DNA of 64,000 bases from Aminipila sp963524205 (lineage in GTDB: Bacteria; Bacillota; Clostridia; Peptostreptococcales; Anaerovoracaceae): NCBI GenBank assembly GCA_963524205.1, contig CAURED010000010.1, positions 60,952 to 124,951 on the forward strand, given 5' to 3'. The position numbers and the translations under genes were made by a program. Position 1 is the first letter of the stretch. The number at the start of each line of letters is the position of its first letter. The notes under the pieces were generated by a model. The model was not told the origin of the DNA. It was given only the letters and a program-made list of their open reading frames with translations, and did no database searches. Of the stretch, positions 8,426 to 18,348 are shown piece by piece.

Positions 8426-9091
8426 TTATTGTAATAACGTATAATCCTTCAACTGAACATGTAAGTAGCTTTCTCCATTAATCCAATTTGAATTTTTTTC
8501 GCCTTTCTGCTTATAATGGGTATCACTTTTGTAATCTATAATTACACCCTCTTCATTAATTAAAAAGTATTCGTAATCACTTTCTACTTTACAATATTCC
8601 CATTCTGCCCTTCTTGAAAGGTGGCTGCCTTTATAATAAACAAGGTATTCTGTTCCTGTCTTAACTTCATTAACTTTAATTGACTCCACTTTTTCTTTAT
8701 TTATTTCATTATATCTAGAATAAGGATAATACACATTTAAATAGATTCCCTCATAGTTTGTAACATTATTAACCTCTTTTTGATGATCAGTATAATAAAA
8801 AGTAATATCAAATGCAATATTTCTAGTACTTTTATCCTTATTGGGTTTATCAACCTTAAAACTAGTTTCAATCTTTTGCGGTGCATCTGTAGGATAATAA
8901 CTTCCCTCTAATATATTTGTTTGTAAATTGGCACTTTCAAGATTCAGACTCATTTCCATGGCTTTATTAATCTTTTTTATGCCTCTTTGATTTGCGAAGT
9001 CTTCTCTAAGACCGTCACCAAAGGAGATTAAACTTACAAGCATAGCAAGGATGACAATTACCACAATTACTACAATTTTTTTAACGTTCAT
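8426..9091 (-). CDS. Secreted or membrane-anchored protein of unknown function
   Basis: About 221 residues. One N-terminal hydrophobic segment (residues 4-24) serves as a signal anchor; there is no lipobox. The remainder is polar and probably mostly beta, with many aromatic residues (YYPYSRYNE, WEYCKVESDYEYF). No family recognised. The start is set at the ATG at 9091 because GGAGG lies seven bases upstream; the in-frame extension to 9109 would overlap this site. It stands between an ABC exporter and a YitT protein, with only 34-39-base gaps, so it may share their transcript. Confidence 0.6.
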   Translation of the reverse strand: MNVKKIVVIVVIVILAMLVSLISFGDGLREDFANQRGIKKINKAMEMSLNLESANLQTNILEGSYYPTDAPQKIETSFKVDKPNKDKSTRNIAFDITFYYTDHQKEVNNVTNYEGIYLNVYYPYSRYNEINKEKVESIKVNEVKTGTEYLVYYKGSHLSRRAEWEYCKVESDYEYFLINEEGVIIDYKSDTHYKQKGEKNSNWINGESYLHVQLKDYTLLQ

Positions 9092-9129
9092 ACTCACTCC
9101 TCCAATCAAAAAACAAACTCATACTTCTT

Positions 9130-10026
9130 TTAATTACTTATCTCTTTATCGATATCATTAAATCCATTACCATTCCCCCAAACAGAATCTACATGAATTA
9201 TAGTAACAAGCGCCTTTGGATCAGCCTTTGCTACATGTTGTCTGATTAAAATCCCTTCCCTTGGTGAACATAAAATCAAAAGTTTCTGTTTTTCCTTTCC
9301 CGAATATGCTCCAACAATAGTTTCTATGGAAACACCTCTTTCCATATCATTCATTATGTATTCTGCAATGTCCTCAGGGTTTTCAGTAATAATTTCCATT
9401 TGAATAATTCTAGTTTCAAGACCAAATAAAACAAAATCAATTGTCTTTGATATAATAACCGTTGTAACTAAAGCGTATAGCGCTATATTTCTGCCAAAAA
9501 CAAAACCAGAAGTAATAATAACGGTAGCATCAATAGCCATCAGAAGTTTACTTAAGCTAACATGCGGCAGCAATTTTTTCTGTATAATTTTTGCTACTGT
9601 ATCTGATCCCCCTGAAGAATATCCTCTTGAAAATGCTATACCACTGCAAATTCCTGAAAACACGCCACAGTATAAAGCCGCCAGTATCATGTCTTTCTCT
9701 TCTAATAGGTCAAAATTCATTTTTTCAAAGAAAACCATTACTGTTGGATACATGATAGACATTAATAATATTTTTTTTGCCTCTTTTAGTCCTAACGTTA
9801 TTGCACATATTGCAAGAATAATAAGAGCGCCGATATAGTACATAGTTGAGAACCCAAAAGGCAGGTAATTTTGGAGTATTCTAATTACACCAGTAAGTCC
9901 TCCACTTGAAAGCCCGTTTGGCAGCATAATTGAAACTGTAGCAAAAGCTCCTAAAGAACATGCAATTAATATTAATATAAAATCTAATACAAAATTTTTA
10001 ACTCTTTGTTTAGTTAGTTTTTTCAT
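9130..10026 (-). CDS. YitT family membrane protein
   Basis: 298 residues. About five or six transmembrane helices fill residues 10-200, including the glycine-rich GISxG-type segments of the family (PNGLSSGGLTGVI, SRGYSSGGSDTVA). A soluble C-terminal DUF2179 domain follows at about 215-290 (RGVSIETIVGAYSGKEKQ). The family is widespread in Firmicutes and its transport role is not established. GGGGAG ribosome site upstream. Confidence 0.88.
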   Translation of the reverse strand: MKKLTKQRVKNFVLDFILILIACSLGAFATVSIMLPNGLSSGGLTGVIRILQNYLPFGFSTMYYIGALIILAICAITLGLKEAKKILLMSIMYPTVMVFFEKMNFDLLEEKDMILAALYCGVFSGICSGIAFSRGYSSGGSDTVAKIIQKKLLPHVSLSKLLMAIDATVIITSGFVFGRNIALYALVTTVIISKTIDFVLFGLETRIIQMEIITENPEDIAEYIMNDMERGVSIETIVGAYSGKEKQKLLILCSPREGILIRQHVAKADPKALVTIIHVDSVWGNGNGFNDIDKEISN

Positions 10027-10049
10027 CCTTTTTCTCCCCTTTATTTAAG

Positions 10050-11387
10050 TTATTTTAAAATTTTTTGTATTACATTACCAAATACGTCTGCACAAGATAC
10101 ACTGATTATACCTGTATGAGACATACCCTCTGTTGTTTCTTCTAATATCTCTTTTTCTCTTATTCGAATAATCTGTGGCTTATGAACCTTCCCATCATAA
10201 TTAAAATCCACACTCCAATAATCTATAAAACTCAAGGAATCTGTATTAATTATGGTATTAATTTTCTCCTGCTCCTTTGTTGCAAATGTTTCTAAATAGC
10301 CTCCATCAAAGCTATAACTATGTAGTGTTACTAAATATTTCCCATCCTGTCTTTCCACCTTTAGAACTATTTCGCCAGGCTCTTTTTCTGTAAAATTCTC
10401 CTGTAAAACTGTAAACTCTGCTTCCTTCTGTAATGCTCGCTTTCTAATGCCTGATATTGCATTATTTCCCACATCACAAGTAATCCAGTTTCTATGCATT
10501 TTATTGGCAGTAACAGCCAGAGTACCTGAGCCGCCAAAGAAGTCCGCGCATATATCTCCTTCTTTAGTACAGCTTTTTAAAATCCTTTCTAACAAGATTT
10601 CTGGTTTCTGGGTGGCATAACCCGTCCTTTCAGATGAAGTTCTGCCTACCATATCCACCTGCCACACATCTTTCATATTTACAAGTGTATACCAGCCTAT
10701 TTCATCTTGGAATTCCTCTACGCCTTTAAACCGATAAGGTTTAAAGCCTCTATTATAGGACTTTTCTTTTTGTGCCTTAAAATAATAGTTTTCATTCTTT
10801 CCATAGAATAACAAAGTGTCGTGTTTTCTTGCAAAGCGTTTATTACTAGTGCCCCCAGATTTATAATTCCATATAACTTCATTTATAAAATTGTCCACTC
10901 CAAATACTTCATCCATTAGGATTTTTACATAATGTACTACATGCCAGTCAAGGTGCATCCATATGCACCCTTCCTTAGCAAGCAAATCACGCATCATAAA
11001 TAGTCTTATGCATATCATCCTCAGATATGACTCGATTCCTTCTTTCCAGGTATCTGTATAAACAATCTGCTTTATTTTACATGTTCCTTCAAGACACTTC
11101 GTGCTAATTTTCACCTGCATGTTATAATCTGCTTTAGAAAAAAATGGTGGATCTACATAAATCAAATTTATCTTTTCTCGAAATTGTTCTTGAGAAGCCA
11201 AGTACTTCATAAATTTAAGATTATCACCCTTAGCTAAAATGTTATTTTTAGCAGACTCATATTCACCATAAATTTCATGAACTTCAAAATCACATGAGCA
11301 GTTTTCCTCCTGGATTTCTTTTCTCATCTCTTCATATTCATTTCTGCAATCATCAATTATTTCTGCAAGCTTATAAATCAAGCTCAT
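10050..11387 (-). CDS. Site-specific DNA methyltransferase (type III Mod-like, orphan)
   Basis: 445 residues. Motif IV is NLIYVDPPFF near residues 74-83 (DPPY-type, amino-methylating), and the AdoMet-binding motif is DFFGGSGTL near 287-295, after motif IV; this order fits the beta class used by type III Mod proteins. The TQKPEILLERIL segment is also typical. No restriction subunit is adjacent. The gene starts three bases after the stop of ygiQ, so translation is coupled. It may be an orphan epigenetic methyltransferase; N6-adenine is the likely target base by family, sequence specificity unknown. Confidence 0.87.
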   Translation of the reverse strand: MSLIYKLAEIIDDCRNEYEEMRKEIQEENCSCDFEVHEIYGEYESAKNNILAKGDNLKFMKYLASQEQFREKINLIYVDPPFFSKADYNMQVKISTKCLEGTCKIKQIVYTDTWKEGIESYLRMICIRLFMMRDLLAKEGCIWMHLDWHVVHYVKILMDEVFGVDNFINEVIWNYKSGGTSNKRFARKHDTLLFYGKNENYYFKAQKEKSYNRGFKPYRFKGVEEFQDEIGWYTLVNMKDVWQVDMVGRTSSERTGYATQKPEILLERILKSCTKEGDICADFFGGSGTLAVTANKMHRNWITCDVGNNAISGIRKRALQKEAEFTVLQENFTEKEPGEIVLKVERQDGKYLVTLHSYSFDGGYLETFATKEQEKINTIINTDSLSFIDYWSVDFNYDGKVHKPQIIRIREKEILEETTEGMSHTGIISVSCADVFGNVIQKILK

Positions 11388-11390
11388 AAA

Positions 11391-13253
11391 TTAGCTCCTT
11401 CTTTTATTGCTCTTCTTAGCAATTTGCCTATTTCTATTTTCCCTTGGCTCTTTTTTTCTGTCATTTTGTGATTTACCTGGACCCCTAAGAAGTTTTCCAA
11501 ATAAATCCTCTCTTCCAGCCTTAACCAATGCCGCTTTTACTAATCCATGATTTTCTGGTTTATTAAAATGGATCAAAGCTCTCTGCATTTTCTTCTCTTC
11601 TATACTCTTAGCCACATAGACTTTTTTCATGGTTAACGGGTCCAGTTCTGTATAATACATACAAGTTGCTAAAGTTCCAGGTGTTGGATAAAAATCCTGC
11701 ACTTGATCTGGCACAAATCCATTATCACTTAAAAATAGTGCAAGTTCAATGGCATCCTCTAAAGTGCTTCCTGGATGTGAAGAAATTAAATAAGGAATTA
11801 AATACTGCTTTAACCCTAACTGTTCATTTATCTTCTTGTATTTGCTGCTGAACTCTTCAAACACTTTTTTCTCTGGCTTATGCATATAAGAAAGTACTCT
11901 GTCAGAAACATGCTCGGGTGCTACCTTAAGTATACCACTTATATGATATTTGCAAAGCTCCCTTAGAAATTCATCACTTTTATCTGCCATTACATAGTCA
12001 AACCTTATGCCAGAGCGTATAAATACTTTTTTTACACCCTCTATACCTCGAAGTTCTCTGAGTATTTCCAAATATTCTTTATGATCTACGTTCATCTGAT
12101 TGCAGGGATGTGGATAAAGGCAATCTTTGTGTGTACAAACTCCCTTTGTCAGCTGTTTTTCACAAGCTGTACCTCTGAAATTTGCTGTAGGCCCTCCTAC
12201 ATCATGAATATATCCTTTAAAACCCTGTAATGCAGTTAATTTTTTTGCTTCATTTACAATAGATTCTTTGCTTCTTCCTCTCACTTGTCTGCCCTGATGA
12301 TAAGTCAAAGCACAGAAAGCACAACCGCCAAAACAGCCTCGGCTGCTTATAATACTGAATTCTACTTCCTTAATGGCTGGTATTCCTCCCAGTGCCTCAT
12401 ATGCTGGATGATAAGTACCCTCATAAGGTAATTCATAAACATCATCAAGCTCCTGTGTTTCAAGTGGGGGCTGTGGTGGATTCTGTACTACATATAACCC
12501 ATCGCTATACTTTTCTACAAGCCTTTTAGCTATAATATAATCATTATTTTTATATTGAATTGCAAAGCTTTCTGCATAGGCCTTCTTTGACTCTGCAATG
12601 TCCTGAAAATCAGGTAACATTAATGTATCTTCATCCATATAAATTTCTTTTGATTTAACACAGGTTCCTCGAATCCATCCTATATCCTTAGCTTCAATAC
12701 CTGAATCTAGTGCCTCTGCGATTTCTATAATTGCTCGTTCACCCATGCCATAAATTAATATATCAGCCTTGGCATCAAGCAGTACAGATCTTCGCACATT
12801 GTCATCCCAATAATCATAGTGACCAAGTCTTCGTAGACTTGATTCAATGCCTCCAATTATAATAGGAACATCTCTATATGCCTCTCTGGCCCTGTTACTG
12901 TAAACAATTACTGCACGATTTGGACGCTTTCCAATCTCCCCACCTGGAGAATATGCATCCGTTCTTCTCTTATGCTTAAAAACTGAATAATGATTGACCA
13001 TAGAATCAACATTTCCTGCATTTATAAGGAATCCTAATCTAGGTCTTCCAAACCTCATAAAATCTTCCTTACTATTCCAGTCTGGCTGTGATAAAATAGC
13101 CACCTTATATCCTCGGCTCTCTAACACCCTGCTAATTATAGCAGTGCCAAAAGAGGGATGGTCTATATAGCCATCCCCTGTAATCAAAACAAAATCTGGC
13201 TGTTCCCAGCCTCTTGCTTCACATTCTTCTTTTGTAATAGGTAAAAATCCCAT
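11391..13253 (-). CDS. YgiQ family radical SAM protein
   Basis: 620 residues. It begins FLPITKEE, typical of the family, with an N-terminal cobalamin-binding-like region, then the radical SAM core with a CFGGCAFC cluster (CxxxCxxC) near residues 308-315 that holds a 4Fe-4S cluster. A long Lys/Arg-rich tail (about 585-620) may bind nucleic acid. The family is broadly conserved but its reaction is not established. AGAGG ribosome site nine bases or so upstream. An orphan DNA methyltransferase follows directly. Confidence 0.92.
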   Translation of the reverse strand: MGFLPITKEECEARGWEQPDFVLITGDGYIDHPSFGTAIISRVLESRGYKVAILSQPDWNSKEDFMRFGRPRLGFLINAGNVDSMVNHYSVFKHKRRTDAYSPGGEIGKRPNRAVIVYSNRAREAYRDVPIIIGGIESSLRRLGHYDYWDDNVRRSVLLDAKADILIYGMGERAIIEIAEALDSGIEAKDIGWIRGTCVKSKEIYMDEDTLMLPDFQDIAESKKAYAESFAIQYKNNDYIIAKRLVEKYSDGLYVVQNPPQPPLETQELDDVYELPYEGTYHPAYEALGGIPAIKEVEFSIISSRGCFGGCAFCALTYHQGRQVRGRSKESIVNEAKKLTALQGFKGYIHDVGGPTANFRGTACEKQLTKGVCTHKDCLYPHPCNQMNVDHKEYLEILRELRGIEGVKKVFIRSGIRFDYVMADKSDEFLRELCKYHISGILKVAPEHVSDRVLSYMHKPEKKVFEEFSSKYKKINEQLGLKQYLIPYLISSHPGSTLEDAIELALFLSDNGFVPDQVQDFYPTPGTLATCMYYTELDPLTMKKVYVAKSIEEKKMQRALIHFNKPENHGLVKAALVKAGREDLFGKLLRGPGKSQNDRKKEPRENRNRQIAKKSNKRRS

Positions 13254-13309
13254 TCAAACCTCTTTCTTACTCGTCTTTTTTCCATATCCCTTTGTTGTCA
13301 ACATTCAAT

Positions 13310-13344
13310 ACGTTGCTCATGTACATAAGTACATTCCGCTACGT
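13310..13344. repeat. Imperfect palindromic element upstream of ygiQ
   Basis: Between the importer operon and ygiQ. The inner arms ATGTAC and GTACAT flank TTAT, and outer segments CGTAGC and GCAACG pair with one mismatch. There is no T tract, so it is not a normal terminator. The rest of the 184-base gap (13254-13437) is AT-rich with no gene. Confidence 0.5.
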
Positions 13345-13437
13345 TTAACTGTTTCCGCCTTGGTATATGAAAAAAATCCTTCGTAATTATTTTCTTTTTT
13401 TAATTAAAAAATCTTGTGCAATTTTTTTTAAAATTAT

Positions 13438-14397
13438 TTATCTGCTGCCCTTATCATACGGCACTGCTACTGCTCTTGGTGCCTGTGAAGATTTTGAACT
13501 AAAAGCAAGCACAATCAGCGTTGCAATAAATGGTACCATCTTATAAATATCGCTTGGAATATTTGATGTTGCCAAAACTGGAATAACTGAATAAGCTGAA
13601 GCAATTGTCTTCATCAAACCGAAGAAAAATGCTGCAAACAAAATTCTGATTGGCTTCCACTGTCCAAAAATCATAACTGCCAATGCAAGGAATCCATATC
13701 CTGCTACCGTTGCATTAAAATTTGTTGACGTTGGTATTACAAATACAAGTCCGCCTAGACCGGCAAGACCACCAGAAACCATAACACCCTCATATCTCAT
13801 TCTGTATACATTGATACCTACAGAATCTGCAGCATGAGGATGCTCACCACAAGCGCGCAGTCTTAGACCAAACCGAGTCCTATATAAGACTATAACGGAT
13901 ATAATCAGTATAATAAAACCTATATATGTTGTAATATATGCATTTTTGAAAAATAAACCCCCAATAACAGGAATATCTCCCAAAACTGGTACAGAAGCTA
14001 TCCTAAAGGTATTTAAAAAAGTAATCTGCTGAACCCCGTCTGCCTGAATCATTCTGGCTACATAAATAGCAAATGCTGGCGCAAACATGTTTAAAGCTGT
14101 GCCTCCAATAATCTGGTCTGCCTTCATGTTTACTGCTGAATATGCAAGTAATAGTGAAAAAACTGCCCCAACAACTACCGCAACTAAAACAGCTAAAATT
14201 AGCAATACCTGTCCGCTCATAGAATCCTGCATTTGATTTATGAAATATATGCTGGCAAACGCACCCATAATCATGGTACCATCCAATGCAATATTAGTAA
14301 CTCCTCCACGTTCAGTAAACATACCGCCAAGTGCTACAATTAAAAGTGGAATTGAAAAAAACATTGTCTGTTGAACTACTAAATATAAGACATCCAT
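13438..14397 (-). CDS. Nucleoside ABC importer, permease subunit 2
   Basis: 319 residues with about eight to ten hydrophobic helices, of the branched-chain/ribose-type permease family used by BMP-dependent nucleoside importers (NupQ/RnsD-like). Family features: an early GGMFTERGGVTNIALDG segment and a central RLRACGEHPHAADSVGINV coupling-helix region that contacts the ATPase. Its ATG overlaps the stop of permease 1 (TAATG), so the two are translationally coupled and probably form a heterodimer. It ends in a basic tail. Confidence 0.9.
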   Translation of the reverse strand: MDVLYLVVQQTMFFSIPLLIVALGGMFTERGGVTNIALDGTMIMGAFASIYFINQMQDSMSGQVLLILAVLVAVVVGAVFSLLLAYSAVNMKADQIIGGTALNMFAPAFAIYVARMIQADGVQQITFLNTFRIASVPVLGDIPVIGGLFFKNAYITTYIGFIILIISVIVLYRTRFGLRLRACGEHPHAADSVGINVYRMRYEGVMVSGGLAGLGGLVFVIPTSTNFNATVAGYGFLALAVMIFGQWKPIRILFAAFFFGLMKTIASAYSVIPVLATSNIPSDIYKMVPFIATLIVLAFSSKSSQAPRAVAVPYDKGSR

Positions 14398-15548
14398 TAC
14401 TTTTCTCCTCCCTTCTTACTCTCCGCTTTATGTTTTATGATGCTAGGTATGATTCTTCTTAAAATTAATGAGAATGCACTAAAGTAAATAATACAGGCTA
14501 TAATCATTTCAATAATTTCAGGGGCATAATCTAATCGTTGCAAATAGTTTCCTCCCTGTGTGATATATGAAATAAATATAGCGGAAAAAATAATACCAAT
14601 AGGATTGGAAAGTCCAAGTAAGGCTACCGGAATACCATTAAAGCCTTCACTTGCCAGCATATCTACAACTTTGATATGTCTTCCGCTGGCACCTGATAAG
14701 TATAATAACCCGCCGCCAAGTCCAGATAGAGCTCCTGCTATAACCATGGAAAGCACAATATTTCTCTTTTCATTTATACCTGCATATCTGCTGGCATCAG
14801 CATTATATCCACATGCCTTAAGCTCGTATCCAAAAGTGGTCTTATTCAATAAAACATACATAATGATTGCAATGATTATGGCAATATAAATGCCGCAATT
14901 TACAGTAGATAAATCTTTGCCACCACCCAGGCTATTGTAAAATATATCATCTAATCCCATTTTAGGCAATACGCAAGTAGTCGCTATATTTAATGACTGT
15001 GTTTTCAGACTATCATAAACTGTAAGCTTTACTAGATAATTTGCCATATACATCCCTATGTAGTTCATCATAATAGTGGAAATTACTTCATGAACATTTA
15101 AATAAGCCTTCATAAGCCCCGGAATCAATGCCCATAGTCCGCCAATAACCGCTGCTGCTAATAAGGCTGCAATCCAATGGATAGGTGCAGGAAGAAATGT
15201 CCATTTAACTCCAACATAAATAGCCGCAAAAGCACCCATTATAAATTGTCCTGCTGCACCGATGTTAAACAGTCCCGTTTTAAAGGCAAACCCTACAGAT
15301 AAACCTGTCAGAATCAAAGGAGTTGCAAAATATAATACTTGCCCCATTCCTTTACCGCCTGTACTAAATCCGCCTTTTAAAATAATAACTAATCCCTCTG
15401 CCGCCTGGGAAGGATTACTGATTAATAAAATAATAAATCCAAATAACAATCCAATTAATATAGCAAAAATTGATGACATAGCGTTATTAAATGCATCACT
15501 TATTACAAGTTTTTTTATGAGTTTTACAAGTTTTTTTATACGTTCCAT
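14397..15548 (-). CDS. Nucleoside ABC importer, permease subunit 1
   Basis: 383 residues with about nine to ten hydrophobic helices; NupP/RnsC-like partner of the next permease. The motif ELKACGYNADASRYAGIN near residue 245 is the coupling helix, and an earlier KTGLFNIGAAGQF segment is characteristic. The start codon lies inside the end of the ATPase gene region (stop TAG, then ATG one base on). With the BMP lipoprotein and ATPase it forms a purine/pyrimidine nucleoside uptake system in the membrane. Confidence 0.9.
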   Translation of the reverse strand: MERIKKLVKLIKKLVISDAFNNAMSSIFAILIGLLFGFIILLISNPSQAAEGLVIILKGGFSTGGKGMGQVLYFATPLILTGLSVGFAFKTGLFNIGAAGQFIMGAFAAIYVGVKWTFLPAPIHWIAALLAAAVIGGLWALIPGLMKAYLNVHEVISTIMMNYIGMYMANYLVKLTVYDSLKTQSLNIATTCVLPKMGLDDIFYNSLGGGKDLSTVNCGIYIAIIIAIIMYVLLNKTTFGYELKACGYNADASRYAGINEKRNIVLSMVIAGALSGLGGGLLYLSGASGRHIKVVDMLASEGFNGIPVALLGLSNPIGIIFSAIFISYITQGGNYLQRLDYAPEIIEMIIACIIYFSAFSLILRRIIPSIIKHKAESKKGGEK

Positions 15549-15549
15549 C

Positions 15550-17079
15550 CTACGCTGTCACCTCATTTCTTTTTGATCCAGCCATATATAAACCTAATTC
15601 CTGAATCGATATTTCCTTAGGGTTTACATCAGCAACAATTTCACCCTCATAAATAACAAGAATTCTATCACTTACGTTCATTACTTCATCAAGCTCTAAT
15701 GAAACCAAAAGCACAGCCTTTCCTTCATCACGCTTCTCAATAAGCTGCCTATGAATATATTCTATAGCACCCACATCCAGACCTCTTGTAGGCTGCACTG
15801 CAACCAAAATTTCAGGATCCAAGTCAAGCTCTCTGGCAATAATTGCTTTTTGCTGATTGCCTCCTGACATACTTCTGACAGTTGTCTTAACTCCTTGCCC
15901 ACTTCTAATATCAAACTGTTCAATAAGTTTTTCAGCATACTCCTTAGATTTTTTAAAATTTAAGAACCCACCTTTTTGAAAATCTGGTTTAAAATAATTT
16001 TTTAATATCAGATTCTCAGCCAGGTTATAATCTAAAATAAGTCCATCTTTATGTCTGTCCTCAGGGATATGGCTTAAACCCGCTAGATTTCTCTTGCGGA
16101 TGCTATTCTTTGTAATATTTTCTCCATTAATAAATATTTCTCCAGATTCTATGGATGATAAACCAGTCAGACCATAAACCAGCTCAGATTGTCCATTCCC
16201 ATCTATTCCTGCAATACAGACAATTTCACCTTTTCTCACTTGAAAAGAAACATTATTGACAGCATTTTTGCTATTATGCTTAGATTTTACTGTCATATTT
16301 TTCACTTCAAGTACGACTTCACCTGGATCGATTACTTTTTTCTGAACAGTAAGATCTACTTTTCTTCCTACCATCATTTCTGACATTTCTTCCTTTGAAG
16401 TAGCAGCTACATCTATTGTTCCAATATACTTTCCTTTTCTAAGTACAGTACATCTATTGGCAACCTCTTTAATTTCATTTAATTTATGAGTAATAAAAAG
16501 AATAGATTTGCCCTCTGCTGCCAGTCCTTTCATTATTTTCATCAGCTCTTCAATTTCCTGTGGAGTTAATACAGCAGTAGGTTCATCAAAAATAAGAATT
16601 TCATTATCCCTGTAAAGCATTTTAAGTATTTCTACTCTCTGCTGCATTCCTACAGTGATATCCTCAATCTTTTCCTCAGGATTTACCATAAGGCCATACT
16701 TTTCAGATAAAGCAATGATCTTCTCTTTAGCCTCGCTCATCTTTAAAATTCCGTTTTTAGTAGTTTCCACGCCCAAAATAATATTTTGAAGTACTGTAAA
16801 ATTGTGTACCAGCTTAAAATGCTGATGTACCATACCAATCCCCAAGGAATTTGCATCATTAGGGTCATTAATTTTAACTTCTTGCCCATTTTTTTTAATG
16901 ACACCTTTTTCTGGTTGATACATCCCAAACAGTACACTCATCAGAGTGGATTTACCAGCTCCATTCTCTCCAAGCAACGCATGTATTTCACCTTTTTTCA
17001 GTTGTAATGTAATATCATCATTTGCTATGATTCCTGGGAACTCTTTTGTGATGTTTAACATCTCTATTATATATTCCAT
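15550..17079 (-). CDS. Nucleoside ABC importer, double ATPase subunit
   Basis: About 509 residues with two ABC domains in tandem (roughly 1-240 and 255-505), like NupO/RnsB. The first has Walker A GENGAGKST, then VGMQQRVEILK and Walker B LIFDEPTAVL. The second has a degenerate Walker A (GIDGNGQSELV), signature MSGGNQQK and VQPTRGLDVG; one catalytically weak site is normal in this family. Start at the ATG at 17079, ten bases after GAGAGG; a TTG at 17100 in frame overlaps nothing useful. It energises nucleoside uptake at the inner face of the membrane. Confidence 0.93.
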   Translation of the reverse strand: MEYIIEMLNITKEFPGIIANDDITLQLKKGEIHALLGENGAGKSTLMSVLFGMYQPEKGVIKKNGQEVKINDPNDANSLGIGMVHQHFKLVHNFTVLQNIILGVETTKNGILKMSEAKEKIIALSEKYGLMVNPEEKIEDITVGMQQRVEILKMLYRDNEILIFDEPTAVLTPQEIEELMKIMKGLAAEGKSILFITHKLNEIKEVANRCTVLRKGKYIGTIDVAATSKEEMSEMMVGRKVDLTVQKKVIDPGEVVLEVKNMTVKSKHNSKNAVNNVSFQVRKGEIVCIAGIDGNGQSELVYGLTGLSSIESGEIFINGENITKNSIRKRNLAGLSHIPEDRHKDGLILDYNLAENLILKNYFKPDFQKGGFLNFKKSKEYAEKLIEQFDIRSGQGVKTTVRSMSGGNQQKAIIARELDLDPEILVAVQPTRGLDVGAIEYIHRQLIEKRDEGKAVLLVSLELDEVMNVSDRILVIYEGEIVADVNPKEISIQELGLYMAGSKRNEVTA

Positions 17080-17127
17080 AATGGTTGAACCTCTCTTCAA
17101 TAGAATATAAATATTATACCTAAATTT

Positions 17128-17166
17128 TACATAAAAAACAACACACCAAAAGGTGTGTTGTTTTAT
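17128..17166 (-). terminator. Partial terminator between lipoprotein and ATPase genes
   Basis: AAAACAACACACC and GGTGTGTTGTTTT form a 13-bp stem around a four-base loop, followed on the minus strand by T. It lies inside the importer operon, so it probably lets only part of transcription pass, giving more lipoprotein than transporter. It may also protect the 3' end of the short message. Confidence 0.7.
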
Positions 17167-17206
17167 TTTAAATAATCATTCTATCAACCGTCATTATAAG
17201 TTTTAT

Positions 17207-18301
17207 TTACTCAATAACTTGTACCTTAACACTGTTTAATCCTAGTTTGTCAGCACTTTTAACTTCATCTTTCTGAAGTACAATAGTTCCTTTCACTAAC
17301 TGGTCATAAACCGCATCGTAATCGTCCTTAGTAAATGTATTAAACTTGGAAGTTTCCATAGGAAGCTGTACGCCCTTCTGTGCAGCACCAAGAGTTAAAC
17401 ATTGTCCTCCTGGGAACTTATCAGCATAGTAATCAGTAAGAGCTGACTGCACTGAAGCTGCAAGTCCCTTCATAGCAGAAGTAATAACTGTGTCTGATTC
17501 ACTACTTTGGTCAACGTCAACACCAATCACTTTTCCCTTTGAAGATTCGGCAGCTGCCATTACAGAGTTACCTACTTTACCACCACAGGCAAAAATAACT
17601 TCTGTTCCATCAGAATACCATGATGAAGCCAATGTCTGTGCTTCTGGTGTTGCGGCAAATCCACCTGTATAGTGATACTTTAAGTCGACGCTGCCAGCAC
17701 CTAGTCCTAATTCTTTAGCAGCAGCTTCTGCACCCTGTGCAAATCCATATCCATAACGAACTACAGCTGGAACAGCCATTCCGCCCATGAATCCAAGCTT
17801 AGTGTATCCATCCATTACAGCTGCATAACCAGCTAAGTAACCTGATTCTTCTTCAGCAAACTTAATTCCTACAGCATTCTTTGCAGGTGCTGCTGCTGCA
17901 TTTTCTTCTCCACTATTTGGATATCCGTCAATTAAAATAAAGTTGACATCTGGATACATTTCCTGAGCTTGATAAATAGGTACTTCAAATAAATATCCTG
18001 GAGTTACAACAATCTTTGCTCCACCTTCAACAGCAAGCTGAATAGCTGCTAGATAAGCATCAACACTTTCTTCTGTTGGTTTATAGTACTTGTGAGTAAT
18101 TTTATTTTTTTCAGCATAAGCCTTAATACCCTCCCAAGTTCCCTGATTAAATGACTTATCGTCAATTTCGCCAACGTCAGTAATCATAGCGATCTCATAA
18201 GTTTCTTTTGCCTTATCTTCTGTTGGTGCCTTTTTGTCACCACAGGCAACTAAACCAAGTACAAGCACTAAAGCTAGTACAATTGCCAAAAATTTCTTCA
18301 T
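17207..18301 (-). CDS. BMP-family substrate-binding lipoprotein (nucleoside importer)
   Basis: 364 residues. A signal peptide ends in the lipobox LVAC (Cys21), so the mature protein is anchored by lipid on the outer membrane face. The BMP/Med domain follows, with IAMITDVGEIDDKSFNQGTWEG near 41-62 and FILIDGYP, typical of purine nucleoside receptors (PnrA, NupN). The DxxFNQ motif contacts the nucleoside base in relatives. The gene heads the importer operon. GGGAG ribosome site and a good promoter lie upstream. Confidence 0.93.
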   Translation of the reverse strand: MKKFLAIVLALVLVLGLVACGDKKAPTEDKAKETYEIAMITDVGEIDDKSFNQGTWEGIKAYAEKNKITHKYYKPTEESVDAYLAAIQLAVEGGAKIVVTPGYLFEVPIYQAQEMYPDVNFILIDGYPNSGEENAAAAPAKNAVGIKFAEEESGYLAGYAAVMDGYTKLGFMGGMAVPAVVRYGYGFAQGAEAAAKELGLGAGSVDLKYHYTGGFAATPEAQTLASSWYSDGTEVIFACGGKVGNSVMAAAESSKGKVIGVDVDQSSESDTVITSAMKGLAASVQSALTDYYADKFPGGQCLTLGAAQKGVQLPMETSKFNTFTKDDYDAVYDQLVKGTIVLQKDEVKSADKLGLNSVKVQVIE

Positions 18302-18348
18302 AAGATTTCTCCCTTCTGCAATACGGTTGATTAATTCCCATATTTTAT

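Noticed and set aside
10050..11387. Complete restriction-modification system
   Set aside because: No Res subunit or other endonuclease gene is adjacent on either side.
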